Source: Henckelia pumila (Eukaryota; Streptophyta; Magnoliopsida; Lamiales; Gesneriaceae). From it: DNA of 64,000 nucleotides. The notes beneath the pieces were generated by a model, which saw only the letters and a list, made by a program, of their open reading frames with translations, did no database searches and was not told where the DNA came from. Position 1 is the first letter of the stretch. Each line of letters opens with the position of its first letter. The stretch spans positions 129,302,375 to 129,366,374 of the forward strand of contig NC_133121.1 in assembly GCF_033568475.1 (NCBI RefSeq), read 5' to 3'. The position numbers and the translations under genes were made by a program. Positions 1 to 12,239 of the stretch are shown piece after piece.

Positions 1-2725
1 GGATCCGACCAGCTACAGTTCGTAACCGATCGTACCTCATTTTTACCAGGTCTGTACCACACGTTGTTGGGAATGTGTCAAATTCCTCGTCAAGCTCATC
101 AGGATGCACAGCATCAGCAAATGACAGTTTTGTGTCCATGTGAGGAGGGTATCTAGGCCGGTAATAATAGTTCCGGAGACCGATTAGAAACATGTACAGA
201 AATGCGGTTGGTAGAATAAGTTCTGGGAAACAGATTAGCATGACAAAGAGAACCTGCACTAGTACTGTTGAGATGGGGTTTTTCCACGTACAAACTTCTC
301 TAAACCATTTCCCAACGGTGAACAATCCATTAAAAACTGACATCAACCTGAAAAAGTTAGCCTTGCTTCGCCTCATACTCCAGAGATGCGAATCAGAATC
401 GGTCATATACTTGACCACTTCTTTTCTGAGAGGGGGTTCAGCCCGACTTAATCGTTCTGCCACCATATTGACAGCTTGGTGACGCAACATATCAAGCTGA
501 GCCATAGCCAATGGTCTCACGTAGTGCCTTTTGGGCAAGACAGGTCTTGAGTATAAGAACATCATATTAGCCATTGATATGCATGAAAACCGAATTGCCA
601 AATGCAACTCCCCCATCTTCTTTACACCAGAGGGTTGAAGTACGAGCAGTGGGTAAGAATGAGTATACACATGGCCAGTCTCAAGAGTTGATATGCGTAT
701 CCGAACTTTCCCAATATTAATGTCTCTGTTACCATTTGAAGCCTTCTCGCCTGTTTGGCCATTGTCAAAAACACCAACAGTAAGAACAGTGGCTGGATCA
801 AACACTTCCCAAGAGTACTGTTCATTGTACTTAGGATTTAAGCAATCTACAATTGTTCTCGTTCGAATCCATTTCTGACCATACTTGGCAACACAAAATG
901 TATTGGAAGTGCCCTTACCATTTACCATCTTCATGGGTGTAATGGCTTCAGCATTTAAAATCCCTAATTCCAATATACCGATTGGTGGCTTCCAGAGCTG
1001 TTTTGCTGTTGGCCTCAAATCACTGCTATAATGTGTAGATTCATCAAGGACATGGTAACCTCCATCAAGGTAGACTTGAAGACAGACCCTACTAGCAAAC
1101 TTGTATTTTGCCAAATCCCCATCATCCATTGAATTCGGGTTTTGAAGGGTAAACCATCGAGGATGAACAACATGGTTACCAACCCGTTGATCAACTGTTG
1201 ATAATGGAATGAAAATACTACCAAGAATCTCATCTTTGTTTGGGCCGACACGGTCTTCCACTGAAAGTATTAGATGATCATCAAATGGTTCTGAAGCAAC
1301 AAACATCAACTCTTCATTCCATAAAACTTTCATTTGTCGTGATTGCACTGATTTTGTCCTTAAGACTTGGTTACCAATCTGTGCCTTGATGAGGAGGTTC
1401 GGAACTTTATTTTTCTCCAATAAAACCAAGTCCTGTGCCTCAATCACATTAACCAGAACATACCATAACCTTGGGGAGAGATAAACTTTTGAACGGAGGT
1501 GAGTTAACAAGACCGAGTCATCAGCAGGGCTAGTGGCATCTGAATGCCAAGCGTCTGGAAAAGCCTCATCAGCTTGTGTGCCTATCCAGACTGCAAGCAT
1601 TAGTTCTCCTTTCTTTTTCTTCCCCTTCTTGTTTCCAAGTCGATACCATTCTGGAGCTAAAGGGCTATCTGGTGGAACTCGTGTTGGGATCTCAGGAAGG
1701 TCAAACCGAATAAGCCCAACAAAATCATCTTTTAACATGTCCTTATCTTTGACCACGACTTCCAAGACAGAGGACTGCATTCTTTCTCTTGAAAAGGTGA
1801 ACACCATATTCCACTCAGGGTTTTGCGTTTTCTCACAATGCTTCGTCACCCCCTTATAGTTACCGAGTTTTACTTCAACAAAGGGGTCAAGACTCCCAGT
1901 AAGATTCTTGGAAGGAAGGTCATGAGCTTTGACAACCCGAACAAAGAGGAACTGCATTGGCTCAACCAGGTCATACATGTTGAATTGATTCTCTAACCGT
2001 CTAACTTGTCCACCAACAACTTGACCGCCACCAAGAACAGGGCTGGTTTCTTTAAGCATAAAATCAGCTCGTTGCGAGGATAAAGCCGAGTATATGCCGA
2101 TGTGTTGTGGTGTCTGAAGTTGAAACTTTATTTTGTCGACGCCTTCTTTTATTGGTTCGTTGGAGATCCCGGGAGGAAGAGGCTCTTGTTTCTGGTTCTT
2201 TGAGTTGAAGAGGTGATAAAATGCACGCCTTATACCACCCCTTTTGCTGTCAGTCAACGATTCTGAGATGACCTCTTCCACTTTCGGAGAAGCCATATCA
2301 GGAAGAGCAATTGTAGATTTGATATTCGGGTCATCAGTCAAGAAGACTTTCATGCCAAGCTCCCCTCGTGCACGTGAGAAAACACCTCCTTTTTCTAAAG
2401 GGTAGTTAAAAACAGCAGCATCAGATTGGTAAACAAATGATGTGCCAGCTATCCGAACTTTCCCCAAGGAAGATTTAGGTTTATTGCTTTTGTTGGCACT
2501 GTAAACATGAGCCTCGAGCATGTGATTATGCATGTCATTTGGATCAGAGACATTAAAATAAAAGGTCTCACTCCAGAACGGGTCAAGATCTTTCTCTTTG
2601 ATGGTGGTTCGAAATTTCTGACCATCAAAGTGAAGCTCCACAAAAGGGTTAGATGAACCCTGCCCATCTATAGGTATAAGGTTGCGGGCTCTCACAACTT
2701 CAACTGCTAACTTGAGATTGCTCAT
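1..2725 (-). CDS. MCTP: multiple C2 domain and transmembrane region protein (3' end cut by window)
   Basis: One uninterrupted frame of 908 codons runs from the ATG at 2725 to the left edge, with no stop and no intron. MCTP coding regions are usually a single exon. I see four C2 domains: residues about 1-105 (start MSNLKLAVEVV, then DGQGSSNPFVE), 255-370 (GSLDPFVEVKLGN), 415-545 and 580-715. The C-terminal plant phosphoribosyltransferase-like membrane region (PRT_C) starts near 735 and has a long hydrophobic stretch around 818-850. About 90-100 residues of the usual C-terminus lie beyond the window. Family knowledge: MCTPs bind phospholipids through C2 domains, sit at ER-plasma membrane contacts and plasmodesmata, and include FTIP1 and QUIRKY, which act in florigen movement and organ signalling. 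The four-C2 layout with a long linker after C2A is clear. Which paralogue this is remains open. Confidence 0.95.
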   Translation of the reverse strand, partial: MSNLKLAVEVVRARNLIPIDGQGSSNPFVELHFDGQKFRTTIKEKDLDPFWSETFYFNVSDPNDMHNHMLEAHVYSANKSNKPKSSLGKVRIAGTSFVYQSDAAVFNYPLEKGGVFSRARGELGMKVFLTDDPNIKSTIALPDMASPKVEEVISESLTDSKRGGIRRAFYHLFNSKNQKQEPLPPGISNEPIKEGVDKIKFQLQTPQHIGIYSALSSQRADFMLKETSPVLGGGQVVGGQVRRLENQFNMYDLVEPMQFLFVRVVKAHDLPSKNLTGSLDPFVEVKLGNYKGVTKHCEKTQNPEWNMVFTFSRERMQSSVLEVVVKDKDMLKDDFVGLIRFDLPEIPTRVPPDSPLAPEWYRLGNKKGKKKKGELMLAVWIGTQADEAFPDAWHSDATSPADDSVLLTHLRSKVYLSPRLWYVLVNVIEAQDLVLLEKNKVPNLLIKAQIGNQVLRTKSVQSRQMKVLWNEELMFVASEPFDDHLILSVEDRVGPNKDEILGSIFIPLSTVDQRVGNHVVHPRWFTLQNPNSMDDGDLAKYKFASRVCLQVYLDGGYHVLDESTHYSSDLRPTAKQLWKPPIGILELGILNAEAITPMKMVNGKGTSNTFCVAKYGQKWIRTRTIVDCLNPKYNEQYSWEVFDPATVLTVGVFDNGQTGEKASNGNRDINIGKVRIRISTLETGHVYTHSYPLLVLQPSGVKKMGELHLAIRFSCISMANMMFLYSRPVLPKRHYVRPLAMAQLDMLRHQAVNMVAERLSRAEPPLRKEVVKYMTDSDSHLWSMRRSKANFFRLMSVFNGLFTVGKWFREVCTWKNPISTVLVQVLFVMLICFPELILPTAFLYMFLIGLRNYYYRPRYPPHMDTKLSFADAVHPDELDEEFDTFPTTCGTDLVKMRYDRLRTVAGRI

Positions 2726-2783
2726 GGCAAATTTTCACAAAAACTTCATCCTTGATGAATACAAGTGAGGGAAATCACACTAC

Positions 2784-3749
2784 CTGTTTGCGAAACATGC
2801 TGCTAACTTTAATAATCTCTTAACAGAGGACCAACAGAAAGGTTTACGAAAAACGAAAGAATCGATAAAATGATTGGCAAATAGAATCCTAATTTTGACA
2901 AAACTCAGGGTAATACTAGGTCTTCTATTTTTTTATTACTTAATTCTAGCAACTGAACTGTCCCTCCAAAATACATTTACTTCATCTCAACTAAATTTTT
3001 AAGTTTGTCTTGGATCAAAACAGGATCAAAAGGATACCGTAATCTTGAGCATTGTATGCTCCTAAAAACATCAAGTGATCTTTGGCCAAAAAAAAAAAAA
3101 CAGAATTTTTTGCCCTTTTCTTACAGAAATTACGCCACTCGTTAGGTTCAGCTAGATATGAATCAGTATTTTTTATATGTCTTTACCTCCCAAAAGAGAT
3201 GAAAACTTATCTGGATTTATTAGTCAACATAACAAAAATAGGAATAAAAATTGAATTTTTTTCACATCTCCTCTGTTTTCTTACCACTTTTTTACTACTG
3301 AGACATCTCCTTCCTATATCGGCACAAAAAATAAATACATAAAATTCCAGCTTCAACTCTCAACAACAAAAAAAGTAAGTGGATCCATTCCACGCAATAT
3401 ACTCGCAAACCGGAATAATCAAATATACGATATTCCTATTTTTATTTAAATTAGTCTAAGAAATGATAAAACCATGAAACTAATCCAGAAGCCCAGACGG
3501 CCAGATAGATAACTACACTTTTACATTCTTGAAAACAAAACAAAAAATCCATACCCCATATTCAAACTTTACATTCATATATCATTCTTCAGTACATCTA
3601 AAAAAGGGATCTTTCCACCATGAAACGCAAAAACACAATCCCATAAATGAGAATATGCCAAACACCCTTTAAGTGTAACGTATATAGGAATTAGAGAGAG
3701 GGGAAACAGCTTGGATTTACAAATCCAAAAGGCCAAAAAAGGTACGTAC
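2784..3749 (-). other. Probable 5' UTR intron of the MCTP gene
   Basis: On the minus strand a strong donor, AAG/GTACGTAC, ends a putative leader exon at 3750. A candidate acceptor, AAACAG/GTAG, lies at 2784-2786, about 58 bp upstream of the start codon. The interval is AT-rich and has no long reading frame. This is inference from splice-site shape only. The acceptor has a weak pyrimidine tract, so the intron could end elsewhere. Confidence 0.35.
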
Positions 3750-3965
3750 CTTCAGGTTTCTTGTTATTCCACAACTTTTTTTCATTTTTGACTTAAAAAT
3801 CTTTAATTCTGAGGTAGAGATACACATGAAAAAGTAACATGTGGGAAATGAAGAGTTGCTGGGCAAACCTGCACAGGCTTTGCTCATCACTGTAAATATG
3901 TGGATTTTATTATCATTAAAAAAAAAAAAAAGTAAACACTCACAAGTTTATATTATATATATATA

Positions 3966-4208
3966 CTCCCTCCGTCCTCTTTGGATTTCTACAAATTAAA
4001 AAAAACGTGTTTGGAAAAATAAATTTTATATAAACTTTTTATTTTATCTCTATTCAATGTATTAAAAAATAATTGTACAATTTTCAAGATATAGTTAATA
4101 GGGGTATATTAGTAAAAAAGTGTAAAAAAATATTACTAAATATGGTATATGACTATATATTTAAGACAAAAAAAGAAACATTAACAATATAATTGAAACG
4201 AAAGGGAA
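3966..4208. mobile_element. Stowaway-like MITE
   Basis: The left end CTCCCTCCGTCC is the hallmark Stowaway/Tc1-mariner terminal repeat of plants. The right end has the decayed complement (AAAGGGAA). Both ends abut TA, the expected target duplication. The element is about 243 bp, AT-rich and non-coding. It lies upstream of the MCTP leader exon. Confidence 0.7.
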
Positions 4209-4615
4209 TATAAATGTTACATTATATTATAAAATATTATGAAAGAAAGAGGAAAAATCAAAGAAGACTTGCTTTCCAAAAAAAATCAAAGAAGACTTGA
4301 GGATGGTTGAAAAGTCCGCGACAGTGGTCTATGATGTTCCAATTTCAGCATAATTAACTAATAATTAATTAACAAAATAAAAGCAGAGCTTTCTTCTTTT
4401 TTCTTTTTTCTTTTGAAACACATAACACTTCGCTGTTATAACATTTAATTTAATTCTCTAAAAAAATATTTAATTTAATACTGCTGTTCGGTTATGAAAT
4501 GTAAATTTAATAAGTATTAATTATAATGTTAAACATGTTTAATTTGTTGATTTATCTCGTGCATTTTTATAATCATTAAATTCTTGGTTTTTGTAATTAG
4601 AAAGTATTGTAGTTA

Positions 4616-4733
4616 GGTAGTGTTTAAGAGAGCTTCTAGGAAGCACTTTTAAGTTTTTTTTTTACAATTTTTAAATTTTGTAAAATTTTGTGAAGAAAAA
4701 GCTAAAAAGTGCTTCCCTCTGCCAAACAATACC
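4616..4733. mobile_element. Short PIF/Harbinger (Tourist)-like MITE
   Basis: An element of 118 bp with imperfect inverted ends: GGTAGTGTTTAAG on the left, and GGTATTGTTTGG when the right end is read inward. It is flanked by TTA on both sides, a 3-bp duplication typical of Tourist elements. The termini resemble those of the element at 7911-8145. Confidence 0.55.
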
Positions 4734-5102
4734 TTAGTATTAGCCTCCACCACGTGTCGCATCATTGTAATTTTTTTTATTTTTTGAAATTTTATATTGG
4801 AATTAATTCAATTTTTGTATAAAATTGAATAATTGATACACTATATATTGACGCACGCATTCTTATAAACCAGTAGAAAAAAATCGTAGGTTACAATTTG
4901 GTAATTCCATCTCTACTTCTACGTTTGCAAATAGTTAAACGTGGCTTAAAAAAAGCTTTAGGACCAAGCTAAAAATTTCCTCAAAAAAAAAAAAAAGAAA
5001 AGAAAAAGACCAAGCTAAAAATGTGTGTGCGTCAATGTTGTAATTGTATGTATATACTTAATTAGAACCAAGAGATATGAAGTGCGACAATGCACAAAGA
5101 TT

Positions 5103-8100
5103 TTATTTGTTGGTGTTATGTTTGTTCCAGTAGTCATTCTCCCATGCTTCAACTTCTCTTGTTGCCTTGTCTTTTTGATCAAGAAAAGCCTCCAGTTCTT
5201 GAGGTTCATAAGGTGGAGGCATGGTGCATGGAGACAAATCTCTTGGTGACTTCTCCAACGATTCTTCCATGAATTTCCTCCAGTTCCCATCTGCAGAGCA
5301 CGCCATCGATTCCGGACAAATCTCCCTTGCATTGGGAGGAATCGTGGGCTTATACTTGAAGAGCTTTGCATACTCATTCAGCAGGTGAAACATGTAATCA
5401 TACACATTCTCCATCTTCAAATCTTCATGGATGAAGCGGCTCCCGGCTTCCCCGATGGCCTTCGCCTGATCACAAACATGTAACACAAGAATTTGTATAT
5501 CACAGAATTAACTCACCATATATATAGCAAGTAATTTTATATATAGTATTATATAGCATGCCAAGAAAAAAAATTGATCACCTTCTGAGTGTGATTGTTG
5601 CCCCATTCGACAGCAAATTTGGAGGACTTGCACTTGTCATTCTCCCTAACAGGCCAATAATGATGCTGAGGGATCATTCCTCGTACGAAGAAATCATACC
5701 AACGGAGAGTCATCAGCAAAGTCGGGGAATCACAGGCCATGATGTACTTTTCACTCACAGACCATGCCCATCCTTCTATGTAGATTTTGTACCTGTGGGT
5801 GCATTGGTCTCCAAGATTTGATTGTTTGAAGCCTTGTTGGGATTGGGCAATCCAATCCTGAACATAAAGGCGAGTGTTCCAGTCGTTTTGTTGAGTGAGA
5901 TTGCATCGCATAAGGTCACCTCTCCATGGGGCAACATGTGGGTTTCCCCTCCAATAGGCATAGGGGACTCTATCCTCCCATTTTGTCCTTTTATTCCCTT
6001 CTTTTATCTCCTCCAATACACTTCTCCATGGCTTTATGTTCGTCTCTGCCCTGCGCATGCATGCAGCTCCAACATAAATTCATTCACAAGTATCAAGTAC
6101 TACACACACACATATATATTTGGTTTCGTAAGTGGCACGTTTTTCGTTTTTACATTAGTACTAACTTGGCATCGGACATATGAGCAATGTCCTGTCACAT
6201 GTAATTTTCCCGGGAAAATTAACACAAACAATTCGATAATTAAAATTAAGGAAAGAAAGATGTATATATAGAGATACAATATACACATACTACATTAAAA
6301 TTTACGTATATTGCGAAAATCAAGCCAATAATCACAAATAACCTCACATCACGCAACATATTAAGAAAAATATGACTTGACTGACATGCAATAGCTCCAA
6401 TCAAAGACGTTCTTGATTTTTCACCATAAGTCCATTCTATAAAGTTTTTTTACTTTGCTATCAATAATCATATCTAATCAAATCATAAATGGGAAAATAA
6501 TTTTTTTGGTCCATTAACTTGTTCATGTTTTGGTTTTGGTCTATTAACTTTTCGATGTGGGTTTTGGTACACTAACTTTACATTTTAAGTGTTTTTGGTC
6601 TAACTACATATGTGTCAACTTTTGATTGGTTCAAAATAATGAGGTGGACCAATCAAAAGCTGACACGTATGCAGTTGGATCAAAAAACACTGAAAATGCA
6701 AAGTTAGTGTACCAAAACCCACATCGGAAAAGTTACTAGACCAAAACTCAAAGGGGTAAAGTTACTAGACCAAAAAATTTATTTTTCCAATCATAAATTA
6801 TTTATCTCAGATTAAGCAAGACATTGAATTAATCTCCCATATGATCCTTTATATTTTTCTTTTATGCGCATTCATTAATCTTAAAGGGTTAAAATTGTAT
6901 ATTAACATCTTATCCCAAATTTAATAAGTCAAACAAAACATATCATTATTATTATTATTTGTCCAGTACTATTCTGTTTCCTATTCAAATATTTTGACAC
7001 ACAATATTATATATCTATCTGAACCCATCAACCCAACTGAAAACGGACACGTTGGAGGAAGAAGGAAGGATATTTAAATTCAAACTTTGTCGAATATATA
7101 TATATATATATATATATATGGATTTTGTTAAAATTTTCTAATAAAATAAGATCCGTGTCTCAGGTGACTCCTTAGATGCCAATCTCCATATCTTAATACA
7201 CAATTCAGTGTCCATACGAGTCCTAAAACATCAACTAAATAAGGGACATGTAATTTTATAGACAAACATGTAACAATAATATCTAGGCAAATACTCGAGG
7301 GAGAAAAATAAAATAAAAATTACCAGCCCCAAAATGACCAGTCGGGAAACACGATATCCAAGCTCCGCCAATCGGAACAGTACCGGAACAGCGCCGGAGT
7401 CTCCGAGCCCCGTGCCCGGAAGTGCTTCTCTTCGACGACGGGCCTGTCGTCGCTGTCGAACATGATCTCCAAATCCGGTAATCTCCCCGGGTAAAGCCTG
7501 GCCAGCTGAACGATCCCCCATATCGTGAACTGAGCACGACTCTGGATCGAATCCCTCAACTTTTCCACGTAAACCTTTCCGTCTCTGATCACGAGCCGGA
7601 AGTGAGCGGTTCTCCGCGCGTTCTCCACAGATTCGCGCGTGATTCCGGTCTGCCTCCAGTGGCGCAGGTCTTGGTGGATCCACCGGAAGTACTCGGGGCA
7701 TGTTTGCGGATTCGGGGACGGATCGCGTGTCGGTCTTTGCGAGTTCGGGTTCATTAAGGGACATGAATTGGTTTGATTCCATGTGTTGCAGTCCAGTGGA
7801 AACTCCAAGCTTGGACTAATTATTGGAGAGGCTTCTTCTACTACTTCTCTACTAGAGGAATATACTCTGTATCCGGTCTGCATATACAAGATTCATATCT
7901 TCAAACAATAGGTATTGTTTGGTTTGATGTATTATTAATGTATGTATAACTTATCCCAATTAATTTCGCCTTATTTTTGTCATATTATTTATCTATTTAT
8001 TAATTAATAATTTTGCATTAATTAAATCAAATAAATTATAATCTATCCATCAAATCAAATCAAATAAATAATATATTAACTATTTTTTTTATTTATTTTT

Positions 8101-8484
8101 AATTTACATTATATTACTTATCTATCACTTAAATCAAACAATGCCTAATATTATTAGGCCGATCAAAAGATTCTACATTACACCGATAAAAAAACACATG
8201 GAATTAATCATAGATAACCGAAATCGCAAACTTACTAGTTCGAGCGTGCCAGAGAAAAGCATCGCTGAAATTACGAGGAGGAGGAAGGAGAGAACAAGCA
8301 GCGCTGTAGCACTTAAAGCGTACGTCACCATCGTCTTCTTCTTCTTCAGCGATTTCCACCATTTTTGTAGCGGAAAATTGGGTTTCTGCAGATCATGGAA
8401 AGCGGGCCTCAACCAAAATAACTTCGTCGATTTCTCTTCTTCAAATCCACTCATGCTTGGCTTTGTATGTTCACCAAATATCAT
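5103..8484 (-). CDS. CAP10 / GT90 (Rumi/POGLUT-like) glycosyltransferase, four exons
   Basis: Exons on the minus strand are 8484-8236, 7877-7324, 6050-5582 and 5465-5103. Every junction is GT..AG (donors GTAAGT, GTAATT, GTGAT; acceptors all CAG) and the frame is kept throughout, giving 544 residues ending at TAA 5105-5103. Residues 1-51 are a basic cytosolic tail and 53-77 a single membrane anchor, so this is predicted to be a type II Golgi/ER protein. The rest is the CAP10/DUF821 domain, with visible motifs WSFWGW at the exon 2/3 junction, YAYWRGNP, KIYIEGWAWSVSEKYI, ACDSPTLL and YDYMFHLLNEYAK. Relatives include Drosophila Rumi/human POGLUT1 (protein O-glucosyl/xylosyltransferases) and fungal Cap10; the plant substrate is not known to me. 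An alternative start at residue 11 (MSGFEEEK) would keep the anchor. The gene appears intact. Confidence 0.93.
6491..6788. mobile_element. MULE-type MITE in intron 2 of the GT90 gene
   Basis: This is a foldback of about 298 bp whose two halves are near-complementary along most of their length (both ends carry a GGAAAAT...TTTTTTGGTC motif read inward). It is flanked by the 10-bp direct repeat AATCATAAAT (6481-6490 and 6789-6798). Long terminal inverted repeats with a 9-10 bp target duplication indicate a Mutator-like non-autonomous element. It has no coding capacity. A related copy lies at 25365-25678. Confidence 0.75.
7095..7119. repeat. (TA)n microsatellite
   Basis: Uninterrupted TA dinucleotides in intron 2 of the GT90 gene. 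Confidence 0.95.
7911..8145. mobile_element. PIF/Harbinger-like MITE in intron 1 of the GT90 gene
   Basis: An AT-rich insert of about 235 bp with inverted ends GGTATTGTTTGG and, read inward from the right, GGCATTGTTTGA. Flanks are ATA and TAA rather than a clean 3-bp duplication, so the exact ends are uncertain. It shares its terminus with the 118-bp element at 4616. Confidence 0.55.
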
Positions 8485-8767
8485 AAAACCAATTGTCTGT
8501 TTATATGTATTTGTATTTGATTAATGTAAGATTCCCCACGGGAGTGTGGGAGTGGAAAAGGTCGATTTCATTGGCTCGTGTTTATGATTTTGACCTTTGA
8601 ATTTATAAGCGGAATTTATGAGAGTTCGAGTAGGAATACAATTACAATTACAAATACAAATAATAATATGATGTTTCTATTAGCTGTCATTACCATAGAA
8701 AACTCTGGGGCTTTTTTATTTTAAAAAATACTCATTAAATATATATTTTTTAATAGTGGGTTTTTTA

Positions 8768-8890
8768 CAAGATGTTGGTGAGACAAGTCGATCCATTCAT
8801 ATCTACAATAAAAAATAATATTTTTGATAAATAAAATAATATTTTTTTATGTGCCAGGTGAATATGAAATCCGTCTCACAAAATTGACTT
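8768..8890. mobile_element. Degenerate MITE related to the GTGAGACGG family
   Basis: The inverted ends GGTGAGACAAG and CCGTCTCAC (GTGAGACGG when complemented) bracket an AT-rich core. They resemble the clearer copy at 29278-29446. Both ends are eroded. Confidence 0.3.
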
Positions 8891-8957
8891 ATGCGGCCGT
8901 CCGTTAAAAGTTTTTGTGATTTTTTTTAATAGATCACAAAAAGTTCTATAAGATTGT

Positions 8958-8960
<3 letters not shown>

Positions 8961-9006
<46 letters not shown>
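8961..9006. repeat. (ATT)n microsatellite
   Basis: About 15 ATT/TTA trinucleotide units in tandem, upstream of the GT90 gene. Confidence 0.95.
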
Positions 9007-9008
<2 letters not shown>

Positions 9009-9383
9009 TATATATTATAAGTAAATTTGATGTTGCAATTACTAGTGGCATGATATGTAATATATATTTAGAAATATTTAAAGGAGATATATCAAATTTT
9101 GACTATATAATCAAGATTTTGTTCAAATAAGATATGATTGTCGATAGAGATATGAAAAAGCTAGAGAGAATCGTGTTTTAAAGTGAAACAATTTTTCAAA
9201 AATAAAAATAAAAAAGTGAAACTAATAATTAATAAGATAAGGTTATTCTAGGAAATTTAGATAACGACACTCAACATGTCAAAATAGTTTATATCACTTT
9301 TTTTTTTGTGAAGTTATATCACACTTTTTACTAACTAATAAAGTAGTATATATATGGTCCAATGGGTGTCTAATTAAGTTGAC

Positions 9384-9742
9384 ACTTGATGCTACAAACC
9401 GTGCTACATTTTGCTAAAAACAACCTCGTTTGCACAAATTATTAAAAATTAAATTCATTAAACAACATGGATGAACAAAATATAATTAATCATTGATAAA
9501 ATTTTTGATTCACCTATTTTTTCAATTAAAAAAATCATCAATAAATTGTTTTACTCATTTATCGTATTTGGGACACAATTTATTGCCTATTTTAATTGAA
9601 AAAAATAGGTAAATCGAACATTTTATCAATGATTAATTATATTTTGTTCATTCATGTTGTTTAATGAATTTAATTTTTAATAATTTATGCAAACGGGGTT
9701 GTTTTTAACAAAGTTTAGCACGGTTTGTAGCACCAAATGTAG
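9384..9742. mobile_element. Long foldback element, about 150-bp inverted arms
   Basis: The left arm (about 9384-9540) and right arm (about 9585-9742) are complementary with few mismatches. Shared landmarks are GCTACAAACCGTGCTA near the outer ends and a run around ATTAATCATTGATAAAAT inside. The unpaired loop is only about 45 bp. No coding capacity. I cannot assign a superfamily because no clear target duplication is visible. Confidence 0.7.
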
Positions 9743-10026
9743 CAAAGGATTTCATCCCGTAAGGTACTTGTCCAATGATCAGGTGTTCGATCTTCTTTGC
9801 CAACACTTTCTTAGAATACTAGCTTGTTGTACGGGATTTTTCAGTATATTTTATTTGACTAACCTGGTTTACAAATTATATTGTGTTAGTTCAAGATTTA
9901 AACAGTGCGAAATGAAAAGTTGTGACCACTGTTCGATTCCCAAATCATAAAGATAAAGTAGTGTATATATATATTAGATCTCTCGCATTAGAAATCGATT
10001 ATACCTACTGATCACAACTCATAGGT

Positions 10027-10070
10027 AATAATAATAATAAAAATAATAAAAATAATAATAATAATAATAC
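10027..10070. repeat. Imperfect (AAT)n microsatellite
   Basis: AAT units interrupted by AAAAT variants. Confidence 0.85.
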
Positions 10071-10250
10071 AATCCAAAATATGACAATCGTAAAACATAC
10101 ATTTTGAAATAATGGACTTCCGGGGAATGGGGGTAAATTGTTAAATTCCTTCACATATAATTTTTCGAACTGTAAGATTTAACTTTTCAAATAGCTCGAG
10201 AATCATATATATTAATATAATATATTGACTTCAGTAATATGCAAGTTATC

Positions 10251-10390
10251 ATGCATCCAATAAAGGATATAAAAGTAATTTGGAAGCGTTTAAAAACTTT
10301 GCAATAAAATATACATATACATGCATCCAATAAAGGATATAAAAGTAATTTGGAAGCGTTTAAAAACTTTGCAATAAAATATACATATAT
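10251..10390. repeat. Perfect or near-perfect 70-bp tandem duplication
   Basis: The unit beginning ATGCATCCAATAAAGGATAT at 10251 is repeated head to tail at 10321. The copies are identical until the ATACATATA at the end of the second copy, suggesting a recent slippage or repair event. Confidence 0.95.
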
Positions 10391-10837
10391 ATCATGTGGC
10401 CATGGGAAATGAACCTTGCTTTTAAGGTATAATAATATAATTTATTTAATTATAATAAAGTGAGTGAATATTGTAAATACTGGATCAGGTTATCATGTGA
10501 ATAGTACCTGAAATCCTGGGTTGACCGTGTACCCTACGGAGTGGTGTACAAAATCGACTGATGTCCGAAACTAAATAAATTTCAAATATATTGTAAATAA
10601 TAAAAATTTATAGTAAAAAATAAAAATCTCAAAATCTTAAAATATATCAAACTTCACACTTTATAAAATTTTGTTCACTCAATTGTGTTTCTTCACAAAT
10701 GGAGAGGCCTATTTATAGAACTTCATTTGAGAATAGTCCAAAAATACACATTTAATAACTCATTAGGATAAAAATCATAGTAAGAAAAAAAGAGTGCATT
10801 CACGTAAACTCCTCTTCATGTTAACACGAACTATTAT

Positions 10838-11640
10838 TCATACATTTCGTAGATTGTGCATCTCAATGTTATATATATGATTTCTGAATATTGTTGTAGG
10901 AAGTATCTTTGTGAAGAGATCTGATGAGTTTTCACTTGATTGAATGTAACGAATATTAATATTTTTATTCTTCTCAAACTCTTGGGTGAATGCGAAGAAC
11001 TTAGGGGGAATATGTTTAGTTCTGTCGCTTTTGATGTATCTTTCTTTTATTTGAGCAACACATGCAGCATTATCTTCGTATAGTGTCATAGGCTTCTTGT
11101 CTACTGATAATCCACACGAGGTTTAGATATATTGGGTTATTGATTTTAGTCACACACATTCACGACTTGCTTCATGTAGTGCAATATCTCGGCATGATTT
11201 GATGAAGTTGTTACGAGTGTTTGTTTATGTGAACGCCAATAAATTACAGTGCCTTATGTGGATCAGATAAGTATCCAGCATCAGCATCAGCATCAGCATA
11301 ACCAATTATACTTTGATTGGTATCTTTTGAATACAAAAGCCCCAAATATGTCGTTCCTCGTAAATAACGGAATGTATGTTTAATTCCGTTCTAGCGTCTC
11401 TTTGTTGGATATGAGATAAATCTTGCCAATAAATTTATAGCAAAATATATATCAGGTCTAGTACAATTTGCAAGATACATAAGGGCACCAATAGCACTTA
11501 GATATGGTACATCTGGACCTATAATAACTTCATCATCTTTACATGGGTGGAATGGATCCTTTTCTATGTTCGATAATCTAACAACCATTGGATCGGAGTA
11601 CTTAAATGATTTGATTTATCTATATGAAAACGCTTAAGGA
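10838..11640 (-). pseudogene. copia pol remnant: RT C-terminus and RNase H
   Basis: The fragment 11588-11391 carries the copia RT tail (PYLSAIGALMYLANCTRPDI, then FAINLLARF). The fragment 11089-10838 carries the RNase H end (LYEDNAACVAQ, then RTKHIPPKFF and SDLFTKILP). They are separated by frameshifts and about 300 bp of unreadable sequence. A small CATCAG repeat interrupts the region near 11280. Confidence 0.8.
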
Positions 11641-12239
11641 TATTTTTTGTATAATTTGACTGGTGAACGTACAAATATTCCATGAGAATATATGTCATTA
11701 AAACTCAACAAATTCATTTTCGATTGTGGTAAATACAAAACACCATTTATCAGAAATTTTGTACCATTAGATAACAAAAAATATGATTTACCACAACCTT
11801 CAATCAAGTCTACATGACCTGATTTTGTATATATTCACCATTGTTTTTGTTGGTTTTACTTCCAAGAAATATCTTTTATCTCGAAAAATAGTGTGCATTG
11901 TACCACTATCAGGTATACAAACTTCCATGAGATTAGTTTCTTATTTAGCTTTGCTCATAGCATTTTTCATATTTAACTTAAAAAAATATGCAAGGAAGAA
12001 AAATTACTGACAATACATATGCAAATTATTGAAAAATATAATACATACCATAATTATAGAATAAAACATTATCATAATACATGAAAAATATAATATTTCA
12101 CATTTATGTTCCACCAGTACATTGATCATTTTAAGAGAAATCATTCAGAAAATCTACAACATCAAAATGAGTTGAATCACTCAAACAGTCATTGTGTTTA
12201 GTGAAGTTAGCCTCCTTTTTTTTTTTTCCCTTTATTGAT

